Below, one piece after another: positions 1-10,017 of a stretch of DNA of 44,320 nucleotides. The DNA is from a virus: the IMG/VR virus record IMGVR_UViG_3300009705_000030, positions 1-44,320 of that record; one strand, 5' to 3'. The notes beneath the pieces were generated by a model. That model was not told where the DNA came from and made no database searches. It saw nothing but the letters and a program-made list of their open reading frames with translations. Both the position numbers and the translations under genes were made by a program. Numbering within the stretch: the stretch's first letter is position 1; the number at the start of each line of letters is the position of its first letter.

Positions 1-128
1 GAACGAGGCAGCAGAACAACTTAAGTGAGCTTAAAAATTGGGGTATTTTTTCTATTGGTGTTGTAGTAACTATTGGGGCATTTTTAGCCGCAGATAGAAT
101 TGGGGACACTATGGAGACTACTTACTAA
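1..128 (+). CDS. C-terminal end of a small membrane protein (5' end outside window)
   Basis: Only the last 41 codons are visible, read from position 3 and ending at TAA 126-128. The peptide has a short polar helix (QQNNLSELKNWG), one hydrophobic segment (IFSIGVVVTIGAFLAA) long enough to cross a membrane, then a polar tail (DRIGDTMETTY). This layout resembles holins or XhlA-type membrane-anchored proteins that often sit beside tail genes, but the fragment is too short to assign a family. It ends 45 bases before the first fibre gene on the same strand, so it is probably in the same transcription unit. Confidence 0.5.
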   Translation, partial: TRQQNNLSELKNWGIFSIGVVVTIGAFLAADRIGDTMETTY

Positions 129-173
129 TTATTTAAATATGTATGACATTAAAGTACATAATTGGTGGGTTAA

Positions 174-3100
174 ATGGCTAAATCAAAATATCCTGAAAAA
201 ATAGATACATCTGTTGAGCTCCCACATGTGAGGGACAACATTTTAGAGATTGGTTCTGATGTAATTAATAGCATAAGAACCGCTATATTTCAAATTGAAA
301 AAACACTTGGGGTTAATCCTCAGGGTTCGGTTGGTAACAGCGTATCTTCGAGGATATCAAGAGCGCTAGACTCTCGTGGTAATCTAAAAAAAGAGGCATT
401 GGACAGGGCTAACATATTATCCGGCCCAATCATTGACGCAGATGTATCTAAGGTTGCTGCAATACAGGAATCTAAGCTCAGGCTGGACTTTCCAACTCAG
501 CTTTTGCAAGATGAGGTATCTATCTTAAATAGGCAGATAGGGTCTATAATTGCGAAAGTTGATGAGCTAAATTATATCTTATCCACTCATGTTAGCATTG
601 AGGCGACAAACAGACACAAGGCTAAGGCTATAACCGTAGAGGCAATCGGGTCCTCTGGAAGCTCAACTTCTACAAACTCAGTGGAGGAGTCAACGCTTCA
701 ATCGGTGCTGGATGATATATACAGTTCGCATATAAATTATGATGGAATAGGCATATCTGAAGAAAACAGCTCTCATGAAGCAAATCAGGTGTTTTTTGAT
801 AGCACAAACATAACTCAGGTAACTAGCGAGGATGATGTTCAGGGTGCGATAGAGGATATAGCTTTAGCGTCATTTTTTCAAGCTGTAGAACATCAGGATT
901 TATTTCATACCAATGGCGCTCTGAACAATTGTGTGATAACGAGAGACTCATCATCAGATTTTGGGGTTGAAATATCTGAGGAAACATCGGTTTCCTTCTC
1001 AATGCCATCCTCTACTGACTCATCAAAGGTTTCTGATGTAACCTTTGGAAGTCCAATAAGTATAAGTGGAGTGGAAGCCTCTAAGTCAGATATACTTACT
1101 TTGGGTGACGGCATTACTTCGTCCAACTATGAGATTGAGAGCTTCACCCTATCCTCTGATTTGTCATCGATAGAGAGTGTTAGCATATTCGGCTCATTTG
1201 CCGAAGACTCATCATCGGAGTCTGTAGGCTCTATGAGTAGGAATACGAAGACTAGTGGGAATATAACTTCACTGCTATCCACAGCAAGGGAGGTCCCAGA
1301 CCTTACATCTTCATCCTATTTGGTTCAAATATGTAATCCGAACTCTTCGGCTATAATCACTAATGAGATAAGGCCAGCTGCGCTGAACGCGCTGAGCAGC
1401 GTGGAGATATCCGTTGATGGTGGAGATTCGGTATCATTAGATGTGTATAACTCTAGTTTTGAACAACAAAGCCTGGACACTATTGTATATAAAATAAACG
1501 AGCAAATTGCTGAAAATTCTTATAACTTTTCAGCTTACAGGTTGGATAAAGACAATGGAGGGTCTGAGCTTGTCATTGCACATAATCTTCCATCTTCTAA
1601 GGATTTTGATTACACACTTGAAGTAACTGGCGGCTCGCTCGACGGAATGGGGCTTTCTAGTGACTCTGGAGTTGTTAAGGCTACTTATGGAAATAAATAT
1701 TTTATTCAAGGTTACCCATATCAGGGCTTGAGTCAGAAGATTGATGTTTATGGTTCAGACATGTCCTTCTCCTCCGGAACAAACTATATAACATCAATAG
1801 GTGGAGATTTAGACTTTAAGGAGAACAAAATATACTCCGGAGACTTGATCACAATAATAAATTCTGATGATGATAGTGGAACATATGTTATATCAAGTGT
1901 AAGCTCAGAGCAGATTGTCTTGGCAGAGCCGGTCTCATCAGTAGGCTTCTCTGGTTCATCAACAGACGAAACAAGGTTTTTGATTTATAGAAACTCCGTT
2001 TCTCTTTCGTCTATGGAATTTGACGAAATTGACTCATCTACATCAGGAATGGTGCTTGATATATTCTTAGATTCTAACCAAGAAGTGTATTTGGATAAAA
2101 GGATTGAGTATGTATCTCATGTAAATACAAAATATCAGTCATTGGTAACTATTGTTGATTTTAGTGGGGATGATTCTAGCATAGAGTTATCTATGGTCGC
2201 TTCAATCAATTCGTCTGGAAGCGTCCAGATCATATTAGATGGCGGAGATCCTATAGTTCTAGCCTCTGACAGAGTGTACCAGAGTATAAGATCTGGAAAA
2301 CACAACATATCATTAAAATTACTTATAGATAGGGTTAGTGATATACTGTCCGAAATATCAGCTAGCTCTACTTCGCAACTTGAATTTTCAGTATATGTCT
2401 ACCCTCCTGTAAATAAAGACACTAATCTTCATATATCCAGAGTTAGTTATGACAACTTTAGAGGTGAGATAACCGGTGGGGGTTCTAGATCATACTCTAA
2501 TGATAAGCAGACTAGGCGGATCATAAGAACTCTAGTTAGCGGAATTACCGGAATTGACGATATAGCATCAAGCGTAAAAGAAGAGTTGGTGTATAATAGG
2601 TTTTCCGAAACAAGAAGTGATGGCGTTGTCTTTGGCCTTGAGATATCCAATGTTACGTTAGATATGTCTACTGCATCAGAAATATATGAGTTTGACATAT
2701 CGGCTGGCGCGGCATATGTTTCTGGAAAGAGATTTGAAGTACCGCTAATAGAAGGATTTTTATCCGGGATACCAAGTGCTGGCGGCGACTCTGTTGATAA
2801 TTTTTATATAGCGTTAGACGAATATGGAAATATAGTCGCATTACCGGCTGCTGGCAGTAGCGGTTCAAGCCCCTGTTCTAGTCCGTTTGGAGCTAGCGGA
2901 TTTGCAATTCTAGGCTCTGTGGAAAAATCTGGAGGTGTTGTTACAGGATATGACCTAAGACTCCTTATAAGCGATCTGGATAGCAAGGTTTTAAACGCAA
3001 TTTCAGTCAGCCCCCTACCAGGAATGGGGCACTTTAGAGATATATCAAAAGCTATTAAGTATGCAAAAAGATTTTCTGATATATATCCAGGAGCTGGAGT

Positions 3101-5687
3101 CCCAACGATACGTTTGAAGTCAGGTGTACACACTATTGTTTATGACGTTGGAGTCATGTTTGCAGACACATCTAAGCAGCAGGTATTTGATAAAGCATAT
3201 GAAAGCGGAGCATGGATAAACTTTCCGGTTAATATAGTAGGAGAGGGTGACTCTACTGTATTGGACATAATGAGAACATATGTCGATTATCCGGCGACCA
3301 GTGATGACAGGAAAGGTGCCGGTGCTATAAAGAACGATGGCTACATACACATAGCCGGCCCAGGCCTATCTGCCACTACGCCTACAGCTGATGTAAATAC
3401 CCTTTCCAATGGAAAGGTTTTGTTAAAAGATTTTTCAATGCGACTGTCTGGAATTAGGATTTTAGACCCAATGATTAGCGATGGCGATGGAGTCTCTTAT
3501 AATAGCCATGTAGTGATTGACAATGTAAAGTTTGACTTTTCGGAAAAAACTGATTTTGGAAAGCATAACATGGGAATAGTTGTAGCCAATGTTGATTCAG
3601 ATGAGGATGATCGAGTTGGTAATATAACTATACAAAATTGTAAATTTATAAACAGCCTTACTCGTCTTAAAAAGTGGGAAGCAAATAAGTGGTATTATTT
3701 TAAATACAATAATAACTTTTTAGACACTCTTGGTGACGAGCAGGCTTATCCCATATATCAAGATACGCAGGAGGGTGATGATTATGACCACATTATGCAG
3801 GCAGATCGTTATCATTATACCAGCTCTGTTACATCAACTGGTATAAGTGGACAAGGGAGAAATGGAAGGTATTCTGAAAGTCAGTTTATTACTGCAATTG
3901 GAAATGTCGTATCTGGAGATTCTGGCCCATACTGGGATCCGAAAAACAAAGTAGGATTCGGAACAGTTATTGCAGAGGCAAATACCTATATTGACAACTT
4001 AGAGGTTCCATACTGGCTAGAAACAAAGGGTTCGGTCTCATTTTCTGATAATACTGATGGTGATGAAACGTTTAGTAGTTGGCTTGACTCTACGTTTTAT
4101 GGCGATGTTAAAGCGTACGGTGACACTATCATAGGCAACTCGGAATCTGATAGTCTAACGGTAATTGCAAAAACTTTCTTTAACACAAAATCTACAAAAG
4201 GAATTGGAATCGGAGTAGAAGATTTCCTTCCCCATGCTGATGGTGGCTCCGTTGTTCATATTCATGAAGACACATCCAATAGAGCTTATGTTAGATTTAC
4301 AAATACTACTACTGGAAAAACAGCGGCTGACGACGAGACGGCGGCTGGGGTCGGCGGGCCTGGAGTTCTAATAGGGATGAACGCCGGTGAGGATGCCTTC
4401 CTTGGGAACCTCTCAAGGGGCAAAGACATCCGCCTTCAGACTACAGATGATGATGGTAATTCCAAATCAAAGTTTAGAGTAGGCGGAAAAGGCTGGACTT
4501 CAATGCGTTCCGGCGGGGTTGACGGTGATAAAGGCTTCACTTATTCTTCTTTGGGTGATGAAGCAGCAGTGCCTCTTGACGTAAGGGGTTGCAGAAGTGG
4601 CGGTTATATTGCTTCAATTTTTAATTCTGCAGAGGAATTCAATGACGCGGATCTTGGAGTATATGAAGGAAGCGTGTTATTGCTCGGAGTTAATGGATAC
4701 AGGCCAAGCTATAAATCAAATTGGATAAGGTTTACCGCGCAAGATGGCAAAAATAACCCAAGTATCGAGAGGGCCGATACCGTTGGAGGTGTAAGGGGAA
4801 CCCTTGGAACAGTAGGGAATGATGGCGTAGATATAAAAGCAGCGTTTTTTAACTTCTGTCATACAGAACAAGTTCCAGTGGGTAATACGCCTGTCGACGG
4901 GTCGGGGTCTCCTCTGGGTCCAGTATTTAAACACCTAGCCAGGGTTAAAGGCACACTTGGTGGAATGGTTGATTATGTATATACAACTGCCCCGGCAATC
5001 GATACCCCTAGGTGGAGGGCGACCGGTGATGACGATTCAGATACCGGAGAAACCCTGTCTGATCGCACCAAATGGCTAAATCCAACCACCAGGCCACACC
5101 CTATGATTATTCTCGGTGGGAATAGTGCTAATGATTATAACAATGGACACTCTCATTACTACTCAAAGGCATACGGAGGAAGGGGTGTTCAGTACTATAC
5201 TGGAGCCCAGGATTTCGGAGAGTGGTTAAAAATAGGTGATATAAATGAGTGGCCAGAAATCCTAGAGAAGGAGCTAGAGAAGGACGATGACGACTCAGAT
5301 ATTGTAATTATAAATAGAGAGATATTTGGATTAGAGGAGGGGATGGTTGTGTATATAAGAGAGGCTATAATATACAGAAGTGGACCTGGAACCCCGATGG
5401 TTATAACAAATAGAGCGGCACTAGTTGGCAACGCTTCATGGAAAGATGATGGATATTCCGGAGAGGTCGTCTCTTTTGTAGGGCAGGTTCCCGTTGTCGT
5501 AAGGGGTGGATCTAAAGATGGAGATTATTTAATTCCAGAGGAAAATCACTGCATCCCTATAAGTAGGGATGATATTACATTTGAGCAATATAGGAGAGTT
5601 ATCGGAACTGCATGGCGAACTGTTAATATTCCAGAAGAAGATGACGGAGAGTTCGTAAAAGTATTGTGCGCAATAGGTATTAAATAA
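174..5687 (+). CDS. Giant tail fibre/spike protein with beta-helix and chaperone-like C-terminus
   Basis: This 1,837-residue structural protein is probably a host-binding tail spike or fibre. Residues 1-150 form a helical attachment domain (DTSVELPHVRDNI, IFQIEKTLGVNPQGS) of a kind common in virion proteins. A fibre-type motif (SHEANQVFFD, then VQGAIEDIA) lies near 200-225. Residues 250-900 are Ser/Asp-rich and beta-rich. From about 945 (HFRDISKAIKYA) to 1290, repeated short hydrophobic strands (VNIVGEGDSTVLDI, NITIQNCKFINS) suggest a right-handed beta-helix. Residues 1340-1640 look like a trimeric stem. The end, from about 1678 (AQDFGEWLKIGD, then ALVGNASW), resembles Peptidase_G2-type intramolecular chaperone domains that trimerise fibres and may be cleaved off. 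The ATG at 174 follows a GGTGGG ribosome site. The stop overlaps the next start (TAATG). Fibre identity is fairly sure; the receptor is unknown. Confidence 0.75.
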   Translation: MAKSKYPEKIDTSVELPHVRDNILEIGSDVINSIRTAIFQIEKTLGVNPQGSVGNSVSSRISRALDSRGNLKKEALDRANILSGPIIDADVSKVAAIQESKLRLDFPTQLLQDEVSILNRQIGSIIAKVDELNYILSTHVSIEATNRHKAKAITVEAIGSSGSSTSTNSVEESTLQSVLDDIYSSHINYDGIGISEENSSHEANQVFFDSTNITQVTSEDDVQGAIEDIALASFFQAVEHQDLFHTNGALNNCVITRDSSSDFGVEISEETSVSFSMPSSTDSSKVSDVTFGSPISISGVEASKSDILTLGDGITSSNYEIESFTLSSDLSSIESVSIFGSFAEDSSSESVGSMSRNTKTSGNITSLLSTAREVPDLTSSSYLVQICNPNSSAIITNEIRPAALNALSSVEISVDGGDSVSLDVYNSSFEQQSLDTIVYKINEQIAENSYNFSAYRLDKDNGGSELVIAHNLPSSKDFDYTLEVTGGSLDGMGLSSDSGVVKATYGNKYFIQGYPYQGLSQKIDVYGSDMSFSSGTNYITSIGGDLDFKENKIYSGDLITIINSDDDSGTYVISSVSSEQIVLAEPVSSVGFSGSSTDETRFLIYRNSVSLSSMEFDEIDSSTSGMVLDIFLDSNQEVYLDKRIEYVSHVNTKYQSLVTIVDFSGDDSSIELSMVASINSSGSVQIILDGGDPIVLASDRVYQSIRSGKHNISLKLLIDRVSDILSEISASSTSQLEFSVYVYPPVNKDTNLHISRVSYDNFRGEITGGGSRSYSNDKQTRRIIRTLVSGITGIDDIASSVKEELVYNRFSETRSDGVVFGLEISNVTLDMSTASEIYEFDISAGAAYVSGKRFEVPLIEGFLSGIPSAGGDSVDNFYIALDEYGNIVALPAAGSSGSSPCSSPFGASGFAILGSVEKSGGVVTGYDLRLLISDLDSKVLNAISVSPLPGMGHFRDISKAIKYAKRFSDIYPGAGVPTIRLKSGVHTIVYDVGVMFADTSKQQVFDKAYESGAWINFPVNIVGEGDSTVLDIMRTYVDYPATSDDRKGAGAIKNDGYIHIAGPGLSATTPTADVNTLSNGKVLLKDFSMRLSGIRILDPMISDGDGVSYNSHVVIDNVKFDFSEKTDFGKHNMGIVVANVDSDEDDRVGNITIQNCKFINSLTRLKKWEANKWYYFKYNNNFLDTLGDEQAYPIYQDTQEGDDYDHIMQADRYHYTSSVTSTGISGQGRNGRYSESQFITAIGNVVSGDSGPYWDPKNKVGFGTVIAEANTYIDNLEVPYWLETKGSVSFSDNTDGDETFSSWLDSTFYGDVKAYGDTIIGNSESDSLTVIAKTFFNTKSTKGIGIGVEDFLPHADGGSVVHIHEDTSNRAYVRFTNTTTGKTAADDETAAGVGGPGVLIGMNAGEDAFLGNLSRGKDIRLQTTDDDGNSKSKFRVGGKGWTSMRSGGVDGDKGFTYSSLGDEAAVPLDVRGCRSGGYIASIFNSAEEFNDADLGVYEGSVLLLGVNGYRPSYKSNWIRFTAQDGKNNPSIERADTVGGVRGTLGTVGNDGVDIKAAFFNFCHTEQVPVGNTPVDGSGSPLGPVFKHLARVKGTLGGMVDYVYTTAPAIDTPRWRATGDDDSDTGETLSDRTKWLNPTTRPHPMIILGGNSANDYNNGHSHYYSKAYGGRGVQYYTGAQDFGEWLKIGDINEWPEILEKELEKDDDDSDIVIINREIFGLEEGMVVYIREAIIYRSGPGTPMVITNRAALVGNASWKDDGYSGEVVSFVGQVPVVVRGGSKDGDYLIPEENHCIPISRDDITFEQYRRVIGTAWRTVNIPEEDDGEFVKVLCAIGIK
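600..642 (+). repeat. 43-base exact direct repeat, copy 1 (fibre gene 1)
   Basis: These 43 bases are identical to 6113-6155 in the second fibre gene, inside a longer diverged repeat spanning roughly the first 480 bases of both genes. It encodes EATNRHKAKAITVE at the end of the attachment domain. The match marks a gene duplication or a recombination-maintained 5' segment. Confidence 0.9.
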
Positions 5688-8600
5688 TGTCGAAATCAAA
5701 ATATCCAGACAAATTAGATACATCTGCAGAAATACAGCATGTAAGAGACAATATAACCGAAATAGGCTCTGATGTTGTAAACAGCATAAGGTCAGCCATA
5801 TTTCAAATTGAAAAGACCCTCGGGACCAACCCTCAGGGGTCAATTGGAAATACCGTGTCTAATCGTCTAAATAGAGTTTTGGACGATAGAGGTAATATTA
5901 AAAAAGAGGCATTGGACAGGGCCAACATATTGTCTGGCCCCATTATTGATGTTGATGTATCTAAGGTTGCTGCGATACAGGAGTCTAAGCTCAGGCTGGA
6001 CTTCCCGACTCAGCTTTTGCAAGATGAAGTATCTATTTTAAATAGACAGATAGAATCTATAATTGCAAAAGTTGATGAACTAAACTATATCTTATCCACT
6101 CATGTTAATCCAGAGGCGACAAACAGACACAAGGCTAAGGCTATAACCGTAGAGGAGGCTACCGATTTTTCATCAAGCTCCTCTGCCACAACTTCATTTA
6201 CAGAACAAGACCTTCAAAGCTTTATTAACAGCTTGTATTCTTCTCATATAAACTATACAGGGGAGTCGATATCTTCTATAAATAGATCTCATGAGGCCAA
6301 TCAGGTATTCTTTGATAATACAAATGTTTCAGATATAATAAAGAAAGAGAGTGTTCAGGGCGCTATAGAGGATATGGCAGATCTCGAAGGGGTCGCCCTT
6401 AGGGATAATACGCTTAACCTAAACTCTAATGGAATCATAAGGTCTGGTTCGGTAATAGACGGCTATGAAAATCTAGGTGTGGGATCAGAGATAATCTCAT
6501 CATCTGAAGTTAATTACGAGGCTATTACTGGAAAGTCGACTACAAGATTTTATTTTACAGACAACCCAACACCAATAGAGTCTATTAGTGAATTTGATTT
6601 ACTCATACTTTCTGGTTCAACTACTGATGAGAACAATATATCATATTCAATAAAAAGCTTTTCACTTAATGGTAGCGGTGAGCTTGTATATGTGGACGTA
6701 TATGGATCTCCAGTCTCTGAAAGTGAGGCGGGAATATTTGGCTCAATATCTAAAAGAATATACAGATCATATAATTCAAATGGCTTGAACTGCACCGTTA
6801 GATATAGAAGGAATAAGACAAACACTCCAGATGTTCAGGTTTCAAGCCCAGATTCTGCTACGATAATAACAAGGGGTGTTAACCCATCTGCACTTACGGA
6901 AGATTCTGGCTCGTTTAATATATCAATAGACAGTGAAGAAGAGGTACAAATAGAGGTATATGACTCTAATTATAGCTCTCAATCCTTAGATACTATAGTG
7001 TCTAAAATAAATAAATTTTCTATAGAAAATCATTTAAATATAATGGCATATAAGATAAAAATGTCAAGATGTTATGAGCTTGCAATATCTCATAATATGC
7101 CGAATAATTCTTCTGATATAATAAACAGAACTCTTAAAATAAGTAGCGGCACGTCTAATGATGGGACAGCAGAGCTTGGAATGCTTAGCGTTCTAGACAA
7201 AGAATTTGAGGGAACTACCGGAAATGCATATCATATAAACGGATTGCTCATATCTAGTTTTGGAAAGATAAAGTCATATAGCTCTTCTGAGGTCCAAATC
7301 TCTGCAGATTTAACTATAAGCTCAACTAGTGGCGTTGACTTTATTACAAGTAATATTAGAACTGGAGATTTGGTAATAATAACAAAATCCACTGATCCGT
7401 CAGATGATGGAACATACAGAATACTAGAGGCTACCCAGTCGGTAATAACTCTCGATTTTGATGGAGGATCCTTCTCCGGAGAGTTAGATGGTAACTCTAT
7501 TGTCCATGTAATAAGATGCTGTGCGTCAATTAGCGAATTAGAGTTTAATGAACTTGGCCCGATATCATCTGGGCCGACCCCAACGGTCGGCAGCGTATTG
7601 TTTGACGTATTTATAGATGAAAATAATGATATAATGTTCAGAAGAAGGCTTGAGCAGTCCGGGATTCTTGCGGACTCTGGTTTTAGGGCGATTATTGTTG
7701 ATGTTTCTAAGAACTTTATAGTATCCGATGAAGTTGCCACCATCTCTGTGAGTAGCTCTAATGTCGCAACCCTGTCTGGACCTGGGTTTGTATCTTCTGG
7801 CCCTCCAGTTCAGGTAGGCGCAGATGGTCTATACAAAGTATTCGCATCCGATAGAATGTCATATATAGTGTTACAGGTTGAGCACTCCTCTCCCCCAACG
7901 TCTACTATATTTACAGAAATCTATGGTTTTAACGAGTCATCATATAGCGGAATAACGTTATCAAGGGGGGCATTCGCAACATCAATAGGGAGAGTTATAT
8001 CTACCTCAACAGTATCTGCAGAGAATAAAAATGGAGTTCCTGTTGTTTTGGACAAGAGAACTACTGGAACCATAGACCATACTATTATCAGTGAAACATT
8101 CTTGGAAAGATATATACAGGGCCCTAGAAATGAGCTTAGGGGCTCTGGAATAATAAGAGGCTGCAATGTGAGCGGCGTATTAATAGATAGTGATGCCATA
8201 GGCAATGTTGCAAAATTTACGGTATCGGCGGGTATTGCGATAGTAAACGGAATAAGGTATGAGTTTGAAGGCGTAGAAGATTATATTCAAAGAGTCGCCG
8301 GAGGAACCTTTTATGTTGCAATGGACTCAGATGGATGCATAATAACGGGATACGAATCTAGCTCAATATCTCCATTTTCAGATATGAATGTTGCACATTT
8401 AGCAAGAGTAAAAGTAGATACACTTGGGTCTGTTCCAAGCATAATAACGATATATGATTTAAGACTTTTTATAGATAATATTGACTATAAAATTATTTCA
8501 GACATAACAGTTTCAAACGATACAAGATTTAGTCACTTTGTAGATATAAAAAGCGCCGTTAGATATGCGATGATGTTTGATAAAATGTTTTCCAGTTTTA

Positions 8601-9901
8601 ACGCAACACCATCTATACTCATAAAAGAAGGCACTTATTATATAGATGAGCCAATAATGATACATAAAGATATATCTATAAGCGGGGTTGGTCCGTCAAC
8701 TATAATAAAGAGAAGTGCTTCTTTTCGATCATTATGTTCACTCTCAAGCGTTAGCGATTATATACCTAATGCATATAAATCATTATTTATAATAGGGCAG
8801 TCAGAAGATATAGAGTTAGGCACCTATTCCACTTTAGATTCAAGTAAGATAATTAATGGAGTTACGCTTAAGGACTTTGTGTATGATTGTGGAGGGTCTG
8901 TTAGCGGGGTTGCTTCTGTAGTTTCAATTGCACAAAAAGAAGTCGGGACAGAACGGTTTATTTTTAAAAACATAAGTTTCATTGGACCAGAGAATGCTCA
9001 AAATGACTCAGTCGGATCAGCATGTGACTTTGAATATATGGTCACCCTCATGAGACAACCGTCCACAACTGATGATTCAAAAATGTTCTCTGACGATGAT
9101 GTAAAGAATTCAGACGGGAGCAGGAGAATATTTAGAGGCTTGGAGGTGAGTAATTGTAGGTTCAAAAGAATGGGCTGTGGAGCGTCAATAATATGTGTAG
9201 GGGGACTTTTAACATACTCTACAATTAGCAATAATATTATAACGGATCTTCCTATAATAACTGGAGACTTAGAAATTCCAACTGATAAATCCTTATCCAT
9301 TCCCGTCGAGTCATTTGAGCACTGGAGCCGGCCCGGAATCCCTAACTTCAGAACAGATAATTACCCCAGAGACTGGTTCTTCGGAATGATAAGTGCAGGG
9401 CATGGGTGGAGGGCAGATACAGAGGATGGTAATAAGTATAGAGTATCGCTCGGAGTTGGATGTTCCGAAACATCAAACACTATAGTCGTTGGAGAGGCCG
9501 TTGACAATGTTACAGCCGAACATATTAGCGATACCGTAATATGCTCAGAGTTATTCAGACAAGGCATGATGAATGAGTCAATATACGAGGCAGATAAACT
9601 TTTTGGCAGAATTATGGAGAAGTCCAACAAGGAAGCATTGCATGGTTATAGAATGTGGGCAACTCCAATAGTATCCGTAATGAAAAAATCAAAGGTATTT
9701 ACAAACATTGTTTCATGGATAGCAATACCATGGGCTTATCAAATGGCATATGAAGTTGGAGCAACAGATAAAGGCAATCGATTAGGAAAATTACTAATGG
9801 TATTAGGAATTCCAATGTCAAAAGTCGTATATAAATTAAGCTTAGTAAAGAAAAAATTATTTAAAAAAAGAATTCCATTTAAAGATGTTCAGAATTTTTA
9901 A
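5687..9901 (+). CDS. Paralogous tail fibre/spike protein with a different C-terminal module
   Basis: This 1,404-residue protein is a full-length relative of the preceding gene. Residues 1-165 are nearly identical in places (same NPQGS, KKEALDRANILSGPIID and QESKLRLDFPTQLLQDEVS stretches). The VQGAIED motif lies near 225 and the beta-helix entry (SHFVDIKSAVRYA) falls at about residue 949, the same position as in the paralogue. The two diverge after about 1240. This one lacks the stem and chaperone-like end and instead carries about 120 residues starting at ICSELFRQGMM (1284), helical, with aromatic motifs (HGYRMWATP, IPWAYQMAYEVG) and a basic end (KKKLFKKRI). I cannot name that module. The start overlaps the upstream stop by one base, so translation is probably coupled. 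It may share the same attachment site or form a mixed fibre with its paralogue; that is inference. Confidence 0.7.
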   Translation: MSKSKYPDKLDTSAEIQHVRDNITEIGSDVVNSIRSAIFQIEKTLGTNPQGSIGNTVSNRLNRVLDDRGNIKKEALDRANILSGPIIDVDVSKVAAIQESKLRLDFPTQLLQDEVSILNRQIESIIAKVDELNYILSTHVNPEATNRHKAKAITVEEATDFSSSSSATTSFTEQDLQSFINSLYSSHINYTGESISSINRSHEANQVFFDNTNVSDIIKKESVQGAIEDMADLEGVALRDNTLNLNSNGIIRSGSVIDGYENLGVGSEIISSSEVNYEAITGKSTTRFYFTDNPTPIESISEFDLLILSGSTTDENNISYSIKSFSLNGSGELVYVDVYGSPVSESEAGIFGSISKRIYRSYNSNGLNCTVRYRRNKTNTPDVQVSSPDSATIITRGVNPSALTEDSGSFNISIDSEEEVQIEVYDSNYSSQSLDTIVSKINKFSIENHLNIMAYKIKMSRCYELAISHNMPNNSSDIINRTLKISSGTSNDGTAELGMLSVLDKEFEGTTGNAYHINGLLISSFGKIKSYSSSEVQISADLTISSTSGVDFITSNIRTGDLVIITKSTDPSDDGTYRILEATQSVITLDFDGGSFSGELDGNSIVHVIRCCASISELEFNELGPISSGPTPTVGSVLFDVFIDENNDIMFRRRLEQSGILADSGFRAIIVDVSKNFIVSDEVATISVSSSNVATLSGPGFVSSGPPVQVGADGLYKVFASDRMSYIVLQVEHSSPPTSTIFTEIYGFNESSYSGITLSRGAFATSIGRVISTSTVSAENKNGVPVVLDKRTTGTIDHTIISETFLERYIQGPRNELRGSGIIRGCNVSGVLIDSDAIGNVAKFTVSAGIAIVNGIRYEFEGVEDYIQRVAGGTFYVAMDSDGCIITGYESSSISPFSDMNVAHLARVKVDTLGSVPSIITIYDLRLFIDNIDYKIISDITVSNDTRFSHFVDIKSAVRYAMMFDKMFSSFNATPSILIKEGTYYIDEPIMIHKDISISGVGPSTIIKRSASFRSLCSLSSVSDYIPNAYKSLFIIGQSEDIELGTYSTLDSSKIINGVTLKDFVYDCGGSVSGVASVVSIAQKEVGTERFIFKNISFIGPENAQNDSVGSACDFEYMVTLMRQPSTTDDSKMFSDDDVKNSDGSRRIFRGLEVSNCRFKRMGCGASIICVGGLLTYSTISNNIITDLPIITGDLEIPTDKSLSIPVESFEHWSRPGIPNFRTDNYPRDWFFGMISAGHGWRADTEDGNKYRVSLGVGCSETSNTIVVGEAVDNVTAEHISDTVICSELFRQGMMNESIYEADKLFGRIMEKSNKEALHGYRMWATPIVSVMKKSKVFTNIVSWIAIPWAYQMAYEVGATDKGNRLGKLLMVLGIPMSKVVYKLSLVKKKLFKKRIPFKDVQNF
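6113..6155 (+). repeat. 43-base exact direct repeat, copy 2 (fibre gene 2)
   Basis: Second copy of the sequence at 600-642, in the same codon frame and at the equivalent place in the paralogous fibre gene. Flanking bases differ immediately outside the repeat. The surrounding 480 bases are similar but carry many third-position changes, so the exact stretch stands out as a possible recent conversion tract. Confidence 0.9.
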
Positions 9902-9982
9902 GAAAATTGGTATAGAGTAGCTCATGCGCACCATGGTACAATAGTAAGTGCATATAGTTGAGTAATAATAAATTTTTATTTA

Positions 9983-9990
9983 TATAAATA
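9983..9990 (+). promoter_or_regulatory. Possible late promoter box (TATAAATA)
   Basis: The 116-base gap after the second fibre gene contains TATAAATA, the T4 late-promoter -10 consensus, 28 bases before the next start. The gap is one of few non-coding stretches here and could start the neck-sheath operon. There is no convincing -35 box, and the same octamer also occurs by chance inside a coding region near 19044, so support is weak. No terminator hairpin is visible in the gap. Confidence 0.25.
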
Positions 9991-10017
9991 TTAATATTCT
10001 AACAAGGGTTGTTAATT

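Noticed and set aside
9925-9937. Adjacent palindromes TGCGCA and ACCATGGT in the gap after the second fibre gene.
   Set aside because: Both are short, no T run follows, and no longer inverted repeat forms, so neither a terminator nor an operator can be supported.
10009-10017. TTG at 10009 as start of the coiled-coil/transthyretin-like protein.
   Set aside because: It directly abuts the AAGGG ribosome site, whereas ATG 10018 has proper spacing.
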